The notes beneath the pieces were generated by a model, which saw only the letters and a list, made by a program, of their open reading frames with translations, did no database searches and was not told where the DNA came from. The position numbers and the translations under genes were made by a program. A stretch of 64,000 bases of DNA. Source: an uncultured Desulfosoma sp. Its GTDB lineage: Bacteria > Desulfobacterota > Syntrophobacteria > Syntrophobacterales > DSM-9756. The stretch lies in contig CALGPN010000028.1 in the NCBI GenBank assembly GCA_937960435.1, forward strand, positions 62,001-126,000. The letters are read 5' to 3'. Below are positions 26,773-34,838 of the stretch, in pieces. The number at the start of each line of letters is the position of its first letter. Within the stretch, counting starts at the first letter, position 1.

Positions 26773-26895
26773 TCAGGTCTGTGCGGCATCGACAGGAGGC
26801 AAAAGCCCCTTGGCTCGCAGTTTTTTCCTCTTTTCCCGTCTTCGGCGTCGTCGTTCCAGTTCTCTTCGGCGTTCGATCTTCTTGTGTCGGGCCAT
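26773..26895 (-). CDS. 40-residue basic protein
   Basis: Small protein MARHKKIERRRELERRRRR... with an Arg/Lys content near half of its residues and a short hydrophobic-polar tail (LLPPVDAAQT). A near-perfect AAGGAGGTG ribosome site seven bases before ATG 26895 makes it a convincing gene despite its size. Similar tiny basic proteins occur in other Desulfobacterota and Geobacter-like genomes as far as I recall. It probably binds nucleic acid or ribosomes. It lies 30 bases upstream of the rdgC-like gene. Confidence 0.7.
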   Translation of the reverse strand: MARHKKIERRRELERRRRRREKRKKLRAKGLLPPVDAAQT

Positions 26896-26943
26896 AAAGA
26901 CACACCTCCTTGCCCATCGGCAAAGGCTTTGGGAAGCTTCGGG

Positions 26944-26973
26944 AAAAATTGAGCCGGTCCCCACGGCCGGCTC
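26944..26973 (-). terminator. Rho-independent terminator after the HExxH gene
   Basis: On the minus strand GAGCCGG and CCGGCTC form a perfect seven-base-pair stem around a nine-base loop and run into AATTTTT. It lies 50 bases past the stop of the gene at 27024 and upstream of the 40-residue protein gene, separating the two transcripts. Confidence 0.8.
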
Positions 26974-27023
26974 GTCTTTGACTGACCACAGGAAGCCTTA
27001 TTTACCGGATGCCTTCCAGAGCG

Positions 27024-27608
27024 TCAATTGGAAAGCTGCCCGTCCCCTCGTTCCGTGACAAAGGTTTCCATGAACCGGTAGGCGCCGAAGGCGCTCAGGA
27101 CGGTTTCCATCCCGGGGATCTTGAGGTGCTTGAGGAGTTCGATGGTTTCATGGTGCACTCTGGCTTCTTCTGCATCCCTTTCTTTTTCCGGGGCGTCGAA
27201 GCGCTGGAGGAAGCGCGCAAAACGCACCACATGGATAAGCTCGTGGGTCAGGATGTAGGTCGCCAGCGGGAGCAAAGAAAGGTGCGCGTCTCGGGTGAGG
27301 GCTTTTCGGATGACGTGGTCCTGCAGACAAATCTTGAAATAGTCGCCGGGCCGGCTGGCCAGGACTTTGTCATGAGGAGGAAAAGCGTAACGGCGGATTT
27401 GGGCGAAGGCGTAATCGGTGATTTCTTCCGCATGGAGGTCCCTAAGGGATCGGATGTCGTAGCGGTAGCGCTTCCACTGAGATGTGGAAATCTTGTAATG
27501 ATCGCTGATGAGCTCCTCGGCGATGCGGGTGGCTTCCGCCAACACGAGGATTTCTTCCGCATCGAAAGGGACGCGTTCCCGAAAAGGCCGCCGATCGTCC
27601 TCCACCAT
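27024..27608 (-). CDS. Conserved hypothetical protein with HExxH motif
   Basis: 194-residue soluble protein with no family name I can give. Residues 122-126 read HELIH in the helix YILTHELIHVVRFARFL, the zinc-binding signature of metallopeptidases, and a downstream acidic helix with EERD/EEARVHHE (about 143-155) could offer a third ligand. There is no signal peptide. The N-terminal part is helical and charged. ATG 27608 has AGGTG upstream, and a clear terminator follows, so it is a single-gene transcript diverging from the porin gene. It may be a metalloprotease or a metal-binding protein without peptidase activity. Confidence 0.65.
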   Translation of the reverse strand: MVEDDRRPFRERVPFDAEEILVLAEATRIAEELISDHYKISTSQWKRYRYDIRSLRDLHAEEITDYAFAQIRRYAFPPHDKVLASRPGDYFKICLQDHVIRKALTRDAHLSLLPLATYILTHELIHVVRFARFLQRFDAPEKERDAEEARVHHETIELLKHLKIPGMETVLSAFGAYRFMETFVTERGDGQLSN

Positions 27609-27917
27609 CCGTCACCTGTGCCCGAATGGGTGCGCCGTCGAAAATCGAAAAATTTATAAAATATCGGGCAGAAAAACAAAACCATTTCTTTCTTGACGTA
27701 AACGTAAGTTTTTACCTAGAGTGGATCGGTGTCCGGTCTTCGCCGAAGTTTGCCGATCTTTTCACAAATTGAAAGCGCTACGGTTTTTCTGTGGAGGGGT
27801 GATGCTCGGCACGGAAGGGGGGATGAATCAGACGCATCGGTGGAGCACCGGAGGCATCCTGGGGCTGACATGGAGAAGCGCATTCGCGTTGTGGAACGGA
27901 TTGAGAGGGGGGAATTC
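27609..27917. other. Divergent promoter region between the HExxH and porin genes
   Basis: About 309 bases. The first 110 are AT-rich for this window, with TATAAA on the minus strand near 27652-27657 as a possible -10 for the HExxH gene. A plus-strand promoter is listed separately. The remainder (27725-27917) is a long porin 5' untranslated region; it stays open in the porin frame back to 27729 but has no ribosome site there. Confidence 0.5.
27693..27722 (+). promoter_or_regulatory. Predicted sigma-70 promoter of the porin gene
   Basis: TTGACG (27693-27698) and TAGAGT (27717-27722) are 18 bases apart. The spacer carries the imperfect inverted repeat GTAAACGTAAGTTTTTAC, which could be an operator. 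It lies about 195 bases before the chosen start codon. Confidence 0.4.
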
Positions 27918-29675
27918 ATGAGTTGGAAAAATCTCGCGATCGCCGTCTTGTGCGCAACGCTGGCGGCCGTGACGGGGGTATGCGGCGCATCCGCTCAAAG
28001 TGCCAAGGACATTACGGAAGAAGTCATTGTGGGGCCGGGCAGTGTGAGCGTGGCCACCAAAAAAGACATCATGATGAGCTTCGGGGCTTTGGTGCGTTTT
28101 ATCCCCACGTCGGAATCCAATTGGGATTTCGGCATGAGCGACAACCTACAGAACAAGAGCTTCTTCGGCGGCAAATATAGTGGGACGCTGTTTGAAACCC
28201 ACAGTAACGAAAGCGGCACCGTGCGGGGCGGCTATATCCGAAACGAAGACAAGATTTACTTCAATGCCATGCCGCAGGACCGCAAATGGTCCTTCTATGC
28301 CGCGCTGGAATACGACCGTCCCATTGATACGGACACGGTGGACAACCGCGGCGGCCGGGGGGACAGCAGCAACTTCGGTCTGGAACGCCTGAACGTGAGC
28401 GTCGCCCTGCCCTATGAAACTCGGTTCCATGCCGGATGGGATGTCTGGGGCTTCGACCACTATGACGGCGCCTCCATGGTTTACGCCGACGACAACCCGG
28501 GCTTCTGGCTGGACGGCACAGCGGGCAAGCTTTCTTACAGCATCGGCTATTTCAAGCTTGCGGAAAACAACTTCCAGACCAGCCTCACGGGCACCATCGG
28601 CAAGTATGAATTCGCCGCCAACGACGACGACCGCGATCTCATCGCCGCCTATGCCGATTACAAGATCAACGACAAACACAAAGTGAAATTCTTCTATGGT
28701 TACGATCGGATTCGCGCCATTCCCGTGAGGGACTTCTACACGGCGGCCTGGGGAGCGGCTCGCAGTGCGACGGGCATTTCCATGGCCAAAGTCTACGATC
28801 TCCTCGGGTTGGACGGCTCGCCTCCCGATCCCGCCGATCCGGACTTCCCGTTTGCCTACGGCGCGAAATACGCCGTGAGCGGGGGAAGCCCCAAGACGGA
28901 TTCTCACCATGTGGCGTCCTATTATGTAGGCAACTTCGGGCCTGTGGAGCTGTTCCTGGAAGGCGCCTACCAGTTCGGCTCGGCCGACAACGTTCAAAAG
29001 CTCAAATACAGTAGCTATGACATTTCCGCCTATGCTCTGGCGGCCGATGTGGCCCTGGAACTGAAAGATTGGGTCGGCTTCAGTGTGAAGCCCCACGTCG
29101 GGGTCATGTACACTTCCGGCGACGACGATCCCAACGACGACAAGCTGAATGGATACAACGGCATTGAAAACGCCCAGCGCTTTTCCAACCGCTGGGGCGG
29201 GGAAAACACCATCATCGGGGACACCAACTTTGTTTTGGGTACCGCTTTGTACGGATATCTGCCGGAATTCTACGGCAACGGGACGCCTATCTTCACCGGC
29301 GGCCTTCAGAACTTTGCGGGTTACGGAAACGGCCGCGGCGACAACCCGGGCTTGACCATGCTGAGCGTGGGACTGACGGCCGCGCCCAGGAAATTCATCA
29401 TTTACCGGACCAACCTGAATAATTTCTGGTGGAACGAAGACATCAAGGTCAAGAGCTTCGTCTACCCGTACGGCGAAACCTGGGTGAAATCCGGTTATGT
29501 CGGTTCGGAATGGGATAACGAGCTCACGGTGGCCCTGCACAAGAACATGTTTGTCAAGGGTCAAGTGTCGTTCTTCTTCCCGGGTGAGGTCATCGAAGAC
29601 GTAACGGCCGCTCTGGGAGCCAAGAGCGACGACACGGCCTCGCGGGTGGCCGCGGAGCTCATCTGGAATTTCTAA
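27918..29675 (+). CDS. Outer-membrane beta-barrel porin
   Basis: 585-residue predicted outer-membrane protein. A signal peptide (about 1-26, ending GASAQS) is followed by a sequence of alternating aromatic-polar strands rich in Gly, Asp and Tyr and ending in a C-terminal phenylalanine (AELIWNF), the BAM signal. Its strand pattern resembles large substrate-specific porins, but I cannot name a family or substrate. ATG 27918 has GGGGGG seven bases upstream; the open frame upstream lacks such a site. A strong terminator follows, so it is monocistronic, and its high strand content suggests an abundant protein. Confidence 0.8.
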   Translation: MSWKNLAIAVLCATLAAVTGVCGASAQSAKDITEEVIVGPGSVSVATKKDIMMSFGALVRFIPTSESNWDFGMSDNLQNKSFFGGKYSGTLFETHSNESGTVRGGYIRNEDKIYFNAMPQDRKWSFYAALEYDRPIDTDTVDNRGGRGDSSNFGLERLNVSVALPYETRFHAGWDVWGFDHYDGASMVYADDNPGFWLDGTAGKLSYSIGYFKLAENNFQTSLTGTIGKYEFAANDDDRDLIAAYADYKINDKHKVKFFYGYDRIRAIPVRDFYTAAWGAARSATGISMAKVYDLLGLDGSPPDPADPDFPFAYGAKYAVSGGSPKTDSHHVASYYVGNFGPVELFLEGAYQFGSADNVQKLKYSSYDISAYALAADVALELKDWVGFSVKPHVGVMYTSGDDDPNDDKLNGYNGIENAQRFSNRWGGENTIIGDTNFVLGTALYGYLPEFYGNGTPIFTGGLQNFAGYGNGRGDNPGLTMLSVGLTAAPRKFIIYRTNLNNFWWNEDIKVKSFVYPYGETWVKSGYVGSEWDNELTVALHKNMFVKGQVSFFFPGEVIEDVTAALGAKSDDTASRVAAELIWNF

Positions 29676-29714
29676 CGTTTCGAATCTTCTTTCCCTTAAC
29701 GGCATGAGCCCCGT

Positions 29715-29757
29715 TGGGGTATAGTGGGCATCGGTTCAAGCCCCTATACCCCATTTT
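29715..29757 (+). terminator. Strong Rho-independent terminator after the porin gene
   Basis: TGGGGTATAG (29715-29724) pairs perfectly with CTATACCCCA (29744-29753), extended inward by GGGC/GCCC after one bulged base, and is followed by TTTT. An unusually long stem, as expected behind a highly expressed gene. Confidence 0.88.
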
Positions 29758-29787
29758 ATTGAAACGAGAGTCGGCGGAGAAAATGCC

Positions 29788-30852
29788 ATGAAAGGCGTGT
29801 CGGCAGGAAATCTCTTCTTGTGCCTCGTGATGATGTTCATGGTCGCGGCAGGAAGCGGCTGTGAATCGTCCCCGGACATTGTGAGCAAAGAGAAGGCCCC
29901 CGGCCAGAAGTACTCGGCGGCGGAAGTCCGGGAGATCCTGGTGGACCATCCGTTTCTTCTTTCCGGGGACTATTTCCGGGAAAGACAGGATCTCAAGCCC
30001 TTCGTCCTGTCCGACGTTCTTTCCGGCGCAGGAAAAGGATCTGCGGAAGCCGTGAAGGAATCTCAGGAGGCGCAGGAAAAGAGGCTGGCGAAGCTCGAGG
30101 CGGCCGTGTTCGAAGGGCGCCGTCCCGGCCTTTCCACGGGCGATCTGCTGCGATGGAAAGTGGGCTTTCTCGTGGATTCCCAGGGGGTGCCGTCCTACCT
30201 GGCGGATCGTCTCTTGACCCAAGCTGATCGCCTGTCCGTCACTTACGATGTCCTTTTCGTGCACCATCGGGATCTGGAGCAGGTCCTGTCCCAGACGGAC
30301 TGCTTCCAGCGCCGTGATTTGGGGTGTATCGTCCGCATTACGGCCGTTTACCCCGGTGTGCGTTTTCTCGCCCTGGTGGAATCCCTCTCCGTGCCCGACT
30401 CCTTTCCCGGAACAGGCCGGGCTCGCTTCGGCGTCGTCGACGCGGGCATCGCCTATCGTTTCCCGCTCCAACAGATGGAAATGCCCTTGAGGGATTCGTC
30501 GGATGTGGAAACGTTGCTGGAACTCATCGTTCGCCGCAGCTATGAGCAGGCTTTGGATCACAAGGGCTTGATGCCCTGGACGACTCACGTCTTTTCGGAT
30601 CAGAAAGGGGAGTGGTTCGTGAGCGCTGGCCATCGCTCGGGCCTTATGGTCGGGGATCTCTTGGACATTGTCGGCGAAGGCAAGATCGTCAATTCCCCCA
30701 CCGGGACGCCCGCGGCTTGGGTTCCGGGAAACGCCAAGGGACGCCTGCGGGTGGAGCGGCTTTTTGGTGAAGATCTGGCTGTGTGCGTGCTCGTTTCCGG
30801 ATCGCCTCCCCAGATGGAGGACTGGCTGATTCCCGTGCGCACGGCCCAATAA
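29788..30852 (+). CDS. Predicted lipoprotein of unknown function
   Basis: 354-residue protein with a signal peptide and lipobox AAGSGC (Cys about 25), so it should be membrane-anchored in the envelope. A charged helical stretch (about 75-105) is followed by two globular parts. The end (SAGHRSGLMVGDLLDIVGEG) resembles the beta-rich C-terminal domain seen in FlgT- and CsgG-associated lipoproteins, but the match is by eye only. GGAG lies eight bases before ATG 29788. It precedes nadC by 36 bases but shares no obvious pathway with it. Confidence 0.65.
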   Translation: MKGVSAGNLFLCLVMMFMVAAGSGCESSPDIVSKEKAPGQKYSAAEVREILVDHPFLLSGDYFRERQDLKPFVLSDVLSGAGKGSAEAVKESQEAQEKRLAKLEAAVFEGRRPGLSTGDLLRWKVGFLVDSQGVPSYLADRLLTQADRLSVTYDVLFVHHRDLEQVLSQTDCFQRRDLGCIVRITAVYPGVRFLALVESLSVPDSFPGTGRARFGVVDAGIAYRFPLQQMEMPLRDSSDVETLLELIVRRSYEQALDHKGLMPWTTHVFSDQKGEWFVSAGHRSGLMVGDLLDIVGEGKIVNSPTGTPAAWVPGNAKGRLRVERLFGEDLAVCVLVSGSPPQMEDWLIPVRTAQ

Positions 30853-30888
30853 GGTCTCTTTGAAGGGCTTTCCGGCTTTGGGGTTTTT

Positions 30889-31728
30889 ATGATTCCTCTG
30901 AAAGAAAGGATTTTGCGGGCCTTAGAAGAAGACATGGGCCCCGGGGATGTGACGACTGCGGCCACGGTCCCCGAAGACCTTGTGGGGGTCGCGTTCGCGG
31001 TGACGAGGGAGTCGTGCGTGCTTTCAGGGATGGAGGCCTTCCGACTCGTCTTTGAAATCCTGGACCCGGCGGTGGAGGTTTCCGTGACCTACGGCGATGG
31101 GAGCCTCCTCGGGCCGGGGACGACTCTGGCTGTGCTCCGGGGTCCCTTGCGCTCCATCCTGACCGGGGAACGCACGGCCCTGAACCTCGTCCAACACCTG
31201 AGCGGCATCGCCACATGCACTCATCGCATGGTGGAGGCGGTGCGCGGAACGCGTTGCGCCATCCTGGATACCCGCAAAACGACCCCACTGTGGAGGGATT
31301 TGGAAAAAGCCGCCGTAAGGCATGGAGGCGGCCGCAATCATCGGTTTGGGTTGTTCGACGGGGTGCTGATCAAGGACAACCATATCGCCGCGGCGGGAGG
31401 ACTGCGCCGAGCAGTGGAAAACGCCCGGGCTCGGGTGTCCCATACGTTGCGCATCGAAGTGGAAGTGGACGACTTGGATCAGCTCCGGGAAGCCCTGGCG
31501 GTCGGTGTCGATGTGATCCTACTGGACAATTTTTCTTTGGAAGACATTCGTCGGGCGGTCTCTTTGGTGCAGGGGCGGGCCCTGTTGGAAGTCTCCGGCG
31601 GGGTGACTGCGCAAAAGGTGAGGGCCATTGCCGAATGCGGTGTGGATTTTATCAGCGTCGGTGCCCTGACCCACTCTGCCCCGGCCATCGACATCGGCCT
31701 CGACATTCCCGCACAAAGCGCCGATTGA
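30889..31728 (+). CDS. nadC: Nicotinate-nucleotide pyrophosphorylase (carboxylating)
   Basis: 279-residue quinolinate phosphoribosyltransferase, making nicotinate mononucleotide from quinolinate and PRPP in de novo NAD synthesis. Typical blocks: EDMGPGDVTT, GERTALNLVQHLSGIAT, ILDTRKTTPLWRDLEKAAVRHGG (the active-site Arg/His/Lys region), GLFDGVLIKDNHI, VEVDDLDQL, DVILLDNFS and LEVSGGV. Length is normal. Together with the nadE fusion at 4999-6453 it covers two steps of the same pathway within this window. Confidence 0.95.
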   Translation: MIPLKERILRALEEDMGPGDVTTAATVPEDLVGVAFAVTRESCVLSGMEAFRLVFEILDPAVEVSVTYGDGSLLGPGTTLAVLRGPLRSILTGERTALNLVQHLSGIATCTHRMVEAVRGTRCAILDTRKTTPLWRDLEKAAVRHGGGRNHRFGLFDGVLIKDNHIAAAGGLRRAVENARARVSHTLRIEVEVDDLDQLREALAVGVDVILLDNFSLEDIRRAVSLVQGRALLEVSGGVTAQKVRAIAECGVDFISVGALTHSAPAIDIGLDIPAQSAD

Positions 31729-31740
31729 CCGAAATCCTTC

Positions 31741-31879
31741 CTTCCAAATCCGTACTGATGCGATGGTGATATTTGAGCATGACAGCCGTGCCGCCGCCAA
31801 GGTAAAATCAAGATACTTCATCTTGAATGCGGCGGGCGAGGCGGGCTAAGAATTCACTGGGATCCACGGTCGAATTCAC
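31741..31879 (-). pseudogene. Remnant of an AbiEii-type nucleotidyltransferase toxin
   Basis: Reading from GTG 31879 on the minus strand gives MNSTVDPSEFLARLARR... , an in-frame TGA at 31808-31810, then FYLGGGTAVMLKYHHRISTD. The second part matches the AbiEii/type IV toxin signature (FYLxGGTALAL...GHRxSxDLD) that holds the nucleotidyltransferase active site. Homology stops at about 31745, just short of the convergent nadC stop, so roughly the last 80% of a toxin gene is missing in addition to the nonsense codon. The GTG lies five bases after the stop of the putative antitoxin gene, the normal antitoxin-toxin order. Clearly non-functional. Confidence 0.7.
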
Positions 31880-31883
31880 GGGA

Positions 31884-32141
31884 CTATTCCTTGATCCAAA
31901 AGCGTACTCCCCGATGTATGTCTGGGTACGTCAAGCCTACATGGGTGACGGCTTCGGGGTAAAGGCTGTATATGTCTCGGATGTCCTCGAACCCTCCATA
32001 CACGAGCACTTGATGGACCAACTCCTCAAGCGTCGCTTTCCCTTCGTGAGCATCCCAGACAAGATGAGCGAACCGGGGTGGAACGATGACCCATTCCTTG
32101 TAAACGGACGGTTTTCTTTCAACTGGCCCTGCTGTTGTCAT
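31884..32141 (-). CDS. Putative type IV antitoxin (DUF6922-like small protein)
   Basis: 85-residue protein: VPPRFAHLVWDA, then a helix ELVHQVLVYGGFEDIRDI and a C-terminal VRFWIKE. The order FWD-like motif, RVLxYGxxxDI, and terminal FW matches small DUF6922-type proteins commonly encoded just before AbiEii nucleotidyltransferase toxins; the family name is from memory. It has a GGGGA ribosome site six bases before ATG 32141 and no internal stop, so it looks intact although its toxin is destroyed. It follows the deaminase gene by 19 bases and may be expressed from that operon. Confidence 0.6.
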   Translation of the reverse strand: MTTAGPVERKPSVYKEWVIVPPRFAHLVWDAHEGKATLEELVHQVLVYGGFEDIRDIYSLYPEAVTHVGLTYPDIHRGVRFWIKE

Positions 32142-32160
32142 AAAAATTCCCCTTGGGCCG

Positions 32161-33510
32161 TCATCGGGGAAGGAGACCCTGAGCGACGGCTTTGCCCGCA
32201 GCGCGGGCTTCGTTAAGGACGGCCGGCAGGTCTATGGTGCAGAGAAGGCCGTCCCGTACCACAGGGATGCCATCGACCCACACATGCCGCACATCCGAAG
32301 ATCGTGCCGCGTAAACAAGGTGCGATACGGGATCGTAAAGAGGGGTGCCATGGGCTTGGGAGATATCCACAGCGACGAGGTCCGCGCGTTTTCCTTTCTC
32401 GAGGCTGCCGGTGACGGCGCCGAGTCCTATGGCTTCGGCACCCATGCGGGTGGCCATGAGCAAAACGGGACGCGCCGCACACACGGTCGGGTTTCCCGTG
32501 GCGGCTTTGTGCAGTCGAGCGGTGAGGCTCATTTCCGAAAACAGATCGAGATCGTTGTTGCTGGCGCACCCGTCGGTTCCCAGTCCCACGGTGATGCCGG
32601 CCTCCAGCATGGCGGGGATCGGGGCGATCCCTGAGGCCAGCTTGAGATTGCTTTCCACGTTGTGGGAGACCCGGGCGCGCTTTTCGGCCAGGACGCGGAT
32701 GTCGTTTTCGTCGACCCAGACCGCATGGACGCACAAGGTCTTGTCGTCCAAAACGCCCAACCGTTCCAGATGACGCACAGGGCTCATGCCGTATCGGGAT
32801 CGAATCTCCTCCTCTTCCCATCGCGTTTCGGAGACGTGAATCTGGAAGAGCATATCCCGTTCCATGCATAGCTTTTTGGCCCACTGAAGGGTTTCCGGGC
32901 GGCACGTGTAAGGGGCATGGCAGAAAAGGGACGGATGAAGCCGGGAAGACCTTCGAGGGAATTCTTCCAAGAAGGTGTAAACTCGATCGGCGACCGCCGA
33001 CGGATCGGGAACGTCCGGCGTTGGAAAATCCAAGACCCCTTGCCCCAAGACAGCCCTGATGCCGCAAAGCGCCGCCGCTTGGGCCGCGGCCTCCTCAAAA
33101 AAGTAGCCGTCGCAGAAACAGGTCGTTCCCCCCAGGAGCATTTCCGCGCAGGAGAGAAGCGTGCCGAGGAAGACGAACTCGGGGGCCACGTGGCGCGATT
33201 CCGCAGGAAAGATGCGCTCGTGCAGCCAGCGATCCAACGGAAGGTCGTCCGCCAGCCCGCGAAAGAGACTCATGGCCGCGTGAACATGGGTGTTGACAAG
33301 GCCGGGAAGGACAATGTGCCCGGGCAATGGCCACATTTCTTTGCCTTCATAACGCTTTTCCAGCTCCTGCGCAGGGCCCACATCCGCAATGAGACCGTGA
33401 TGGATGGCAATCGCTCCCGGGCTGATGACCTCAAAGGGGTCGTTGCATGGGATCAAGTGATCCACCTGGGTGATGAGGCCATCCACAAGGGTTTTTTGGG
33501 GGATGTTCAT
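32161..33510 (-). CDS. Amidohydrolase, MTA/SAH deaminase family (second paralogue)
   Basis: 449-residue metal-dependent hydrolase of the MtaD/TrzN/SsnA subgroup. Metal ligands: LPGLVNTHVHAAM (HxH), HVSETR, CVHAVWVDEND and GLGTDGCASNN (Asp). The likely reaction is deamination of methylthioadenosine, S-adenosylhomocysteine or a related adenosine derivative. ATG 33510 follows a GAGG site; a GTG at 33525 overlaps the upstream stop. It is a tandem paralogue of the preceding gene (both have SHNVESNLKLASGIAP-type blocks), more diverged near the N-terminus, so it may take a different substrate. Confidence 0.82.
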   Translation of the reverse strand: MNIPQKTLVDGLITQVDHLIPCNDPFEVISPGAIAIHHGLIADVGPAQELEKRYEGKEMWPLPGHIVLPGLVNTHVHAAMSLFRGLADDLPLDRWLHERIFPAESRHVAPEFVFLGTLLSCAEMLLGGTTCFCDGYFFEEAAAQAAALCGIRAVLGQGVLDFPTPDVPDPSAVADRVYTFLEEFPRRSSRLHPSLFCHAPYTCRPETLQWAKKLCMERDMLFQIHVSETRWEEEEIRSRYGMSPVRHLERLGVLDDKTLCVHAVWVDENDIRVLAEKRARVSHNVESNLKLASGIAPIPAMLEAGITVGLGTDGCASNNDLDLFSEMSLTARLHKAATGNPTVCAARPVLLMATRMGAEAIGLGAVTGSLEKGKRADLVAVDISQAHGTPLYDPVSHLVYAARSSDVRHVWVDGIPVVRDGLLCTIDLPAVLNEARAAGKAVAQGLLPR

Positions 33511-33521
33511 CGTCGCCCGCC

Positions 33522-34838
33522 TCACGAACGCAGAAGCCTGGCGATGGCTCGCACTTCGGCCAGGACGCGTTCCAGGTCGATGGTCGTGAGGCGCCGGTTT
33601 TCCATGACCACCCGGCCTCCGATAAGGCTATGCCGCACGTCGGATCCCTTGGCGGCGTACACGAGATGGCTCACGGGGTCGTAGACCGGCGTCAGATGAG
33701 GGGCCGAAAAATCGACGGCGATGAGGTCTGCGGCAAAACCGGGACGGATCTGTCCGATGACGTGTTCCAGCCCCAGGGCCTTGGCGCCGTGGCGCGTGGC
33801 CAGACGCAGTACCGTATCGGCTGGCATGGCCGTAGGATCCATGGTCGTCGCTTTGTGGATCTTGGCGCAGGTGGCCATTTCGCCGAAGAGGTCCAAATTG
33901 TTGTTGCTGGCGCATCCGTCCGTCCCCAGAGCTACGCAGACACCCCGCCGCAGAAGGTCCGGCACGGGAGCGATCCCTGAGGCCAGTTTGAGGTTGCTTT
34001 CCGGGTTATGGGCCACCAGGACGCGGTTTTGGGCGAGAAGATCCCGATCCTGTTCGTCCAAATCCACACAATGGTCGGCGATGAGGCGTTCATGGAGCAC
34101 CCCCAAGGAGGCCAGGTGGGCCACGGGGCGGCGGCCGTACCTCGCAAGCACCTCCTGGACTTCGGCCCGGTTCTCGGAAAGGTGAGTGACCATGGGAACA
34201 TCGTGTTTTTGGGCCAAGGCGAAACACCGTCGATACAGGTCGGGGGAACAGGTGTAGGGTGCGTGAGGTTCGACGGCCACACGGATCAAGGGGTCGTCTT
34301 TCCATTGAAGGATAAGATCTTCGGTGAAGCGAAGGCCGTTTTCCACGGGGCCGTAGTGGGGTGAGGGAAAATCATAAAGAACTTCTCCCACCAGCGCGCG
34401 CATTCCGGCTTCTTTGGCCGCTTCCGCCACTTTGTGTTCATAGAGATACATATCGCAGAAGGCCGTTGTTCCGGAGAGGATCATTTCCGCGCAGCCCAAC
34501 AGGGATCCCCAGTAGACCCAGGATTCGTTGAGTCGACTTTCGGCGGGAAAGATATGCTTTTGGAGCCATTCCATGAGGGGAAGGTCGTCGGCAAGGCCGC
34601 GGAACAGCGTCATGGCCACGTGGGTGTGGGCGTTCACCAGCCCGGGGAGGACTACGCATCCGGACGCATCCAGAAAGCGCGCAGGGTCGAAGCAGTTTTC
34701 CAGATCAGTGGTCGGCCCTATGGCCTCAATGCGACCTTCACGCACCGCGACGGCGCCGTCGGCGATGACTGTTCCCCGGTCATCCAGGGTGTGGATCCAA
34801 CCATGGGTAAGCAGCACGTCACACGGGGTTTTCGGCAT
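33522..34838 (-). CDS. mtaD: 5-methylthioadenosine/S-adenosylhomocysteine deaminase
   Basis: 438-residue amidohydrolase with the MtaD motifs VLPGLVNAHTHVAMTLFRGLADDLPL, VAVEPHAPYTCSPDL, MVTHLSEN, ADHCVDLDEQD and ALGTDGCASNNNLD. The His pair and Asp expected to hold Zn or Fe are all present. It should convert MTA or SAH to methylthioinosine or S-inosylhomocysteine. It overlaps the end of the purine nucleoside phosphorylase gene by 20 bases, so the product would be handed to that enzyme. Followed directly by a paralogue. Confidence 0.87.
   Translation of the reverse strand: MPKTPCDVLLTHGWIHTLDDRGTVIADGAVAVREGRIEAIGPTTDLENCFDPARFLDASGCVVLPGLVNAHTHVAMTLFRGLADDLPLMEWLQKHIFPAESRLNESWVYWGSLLGCAEMILSGTTAFCDMYLYEHKVAEAAKEAGMRALVGEVLYDFPSPHYGPVENGLRFTEDLILQWKDDPLIRVAVEPHAPYTCSPDLYRRCFALAQKHDVPMVTHLSENRAEVQEVLARYGRRPVAHLASLGVLHERLIADHCVDLDEQDRDLLAQNRVLVAHNPESNLKLASGIAPVPDLLRRGVCVALGTDGCASNNNLDLFGEMATCAKIHKATTMDPTAMPADTVLRLATRHGAKALGLEHVIGQIRPGFAADLIAVDFSAPHLTPVYDPVSHLVYAAKGSDVRHSLIGGRVVMENRRLTTIDLERVLAEVRAIARLLRS

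Noticed and set aside
28146-29705. 519-codon open frame opposite the porin gene
   Set aside because: Antisense shadow; the plus-strand porin has signal peptide and C-terminal Phe.
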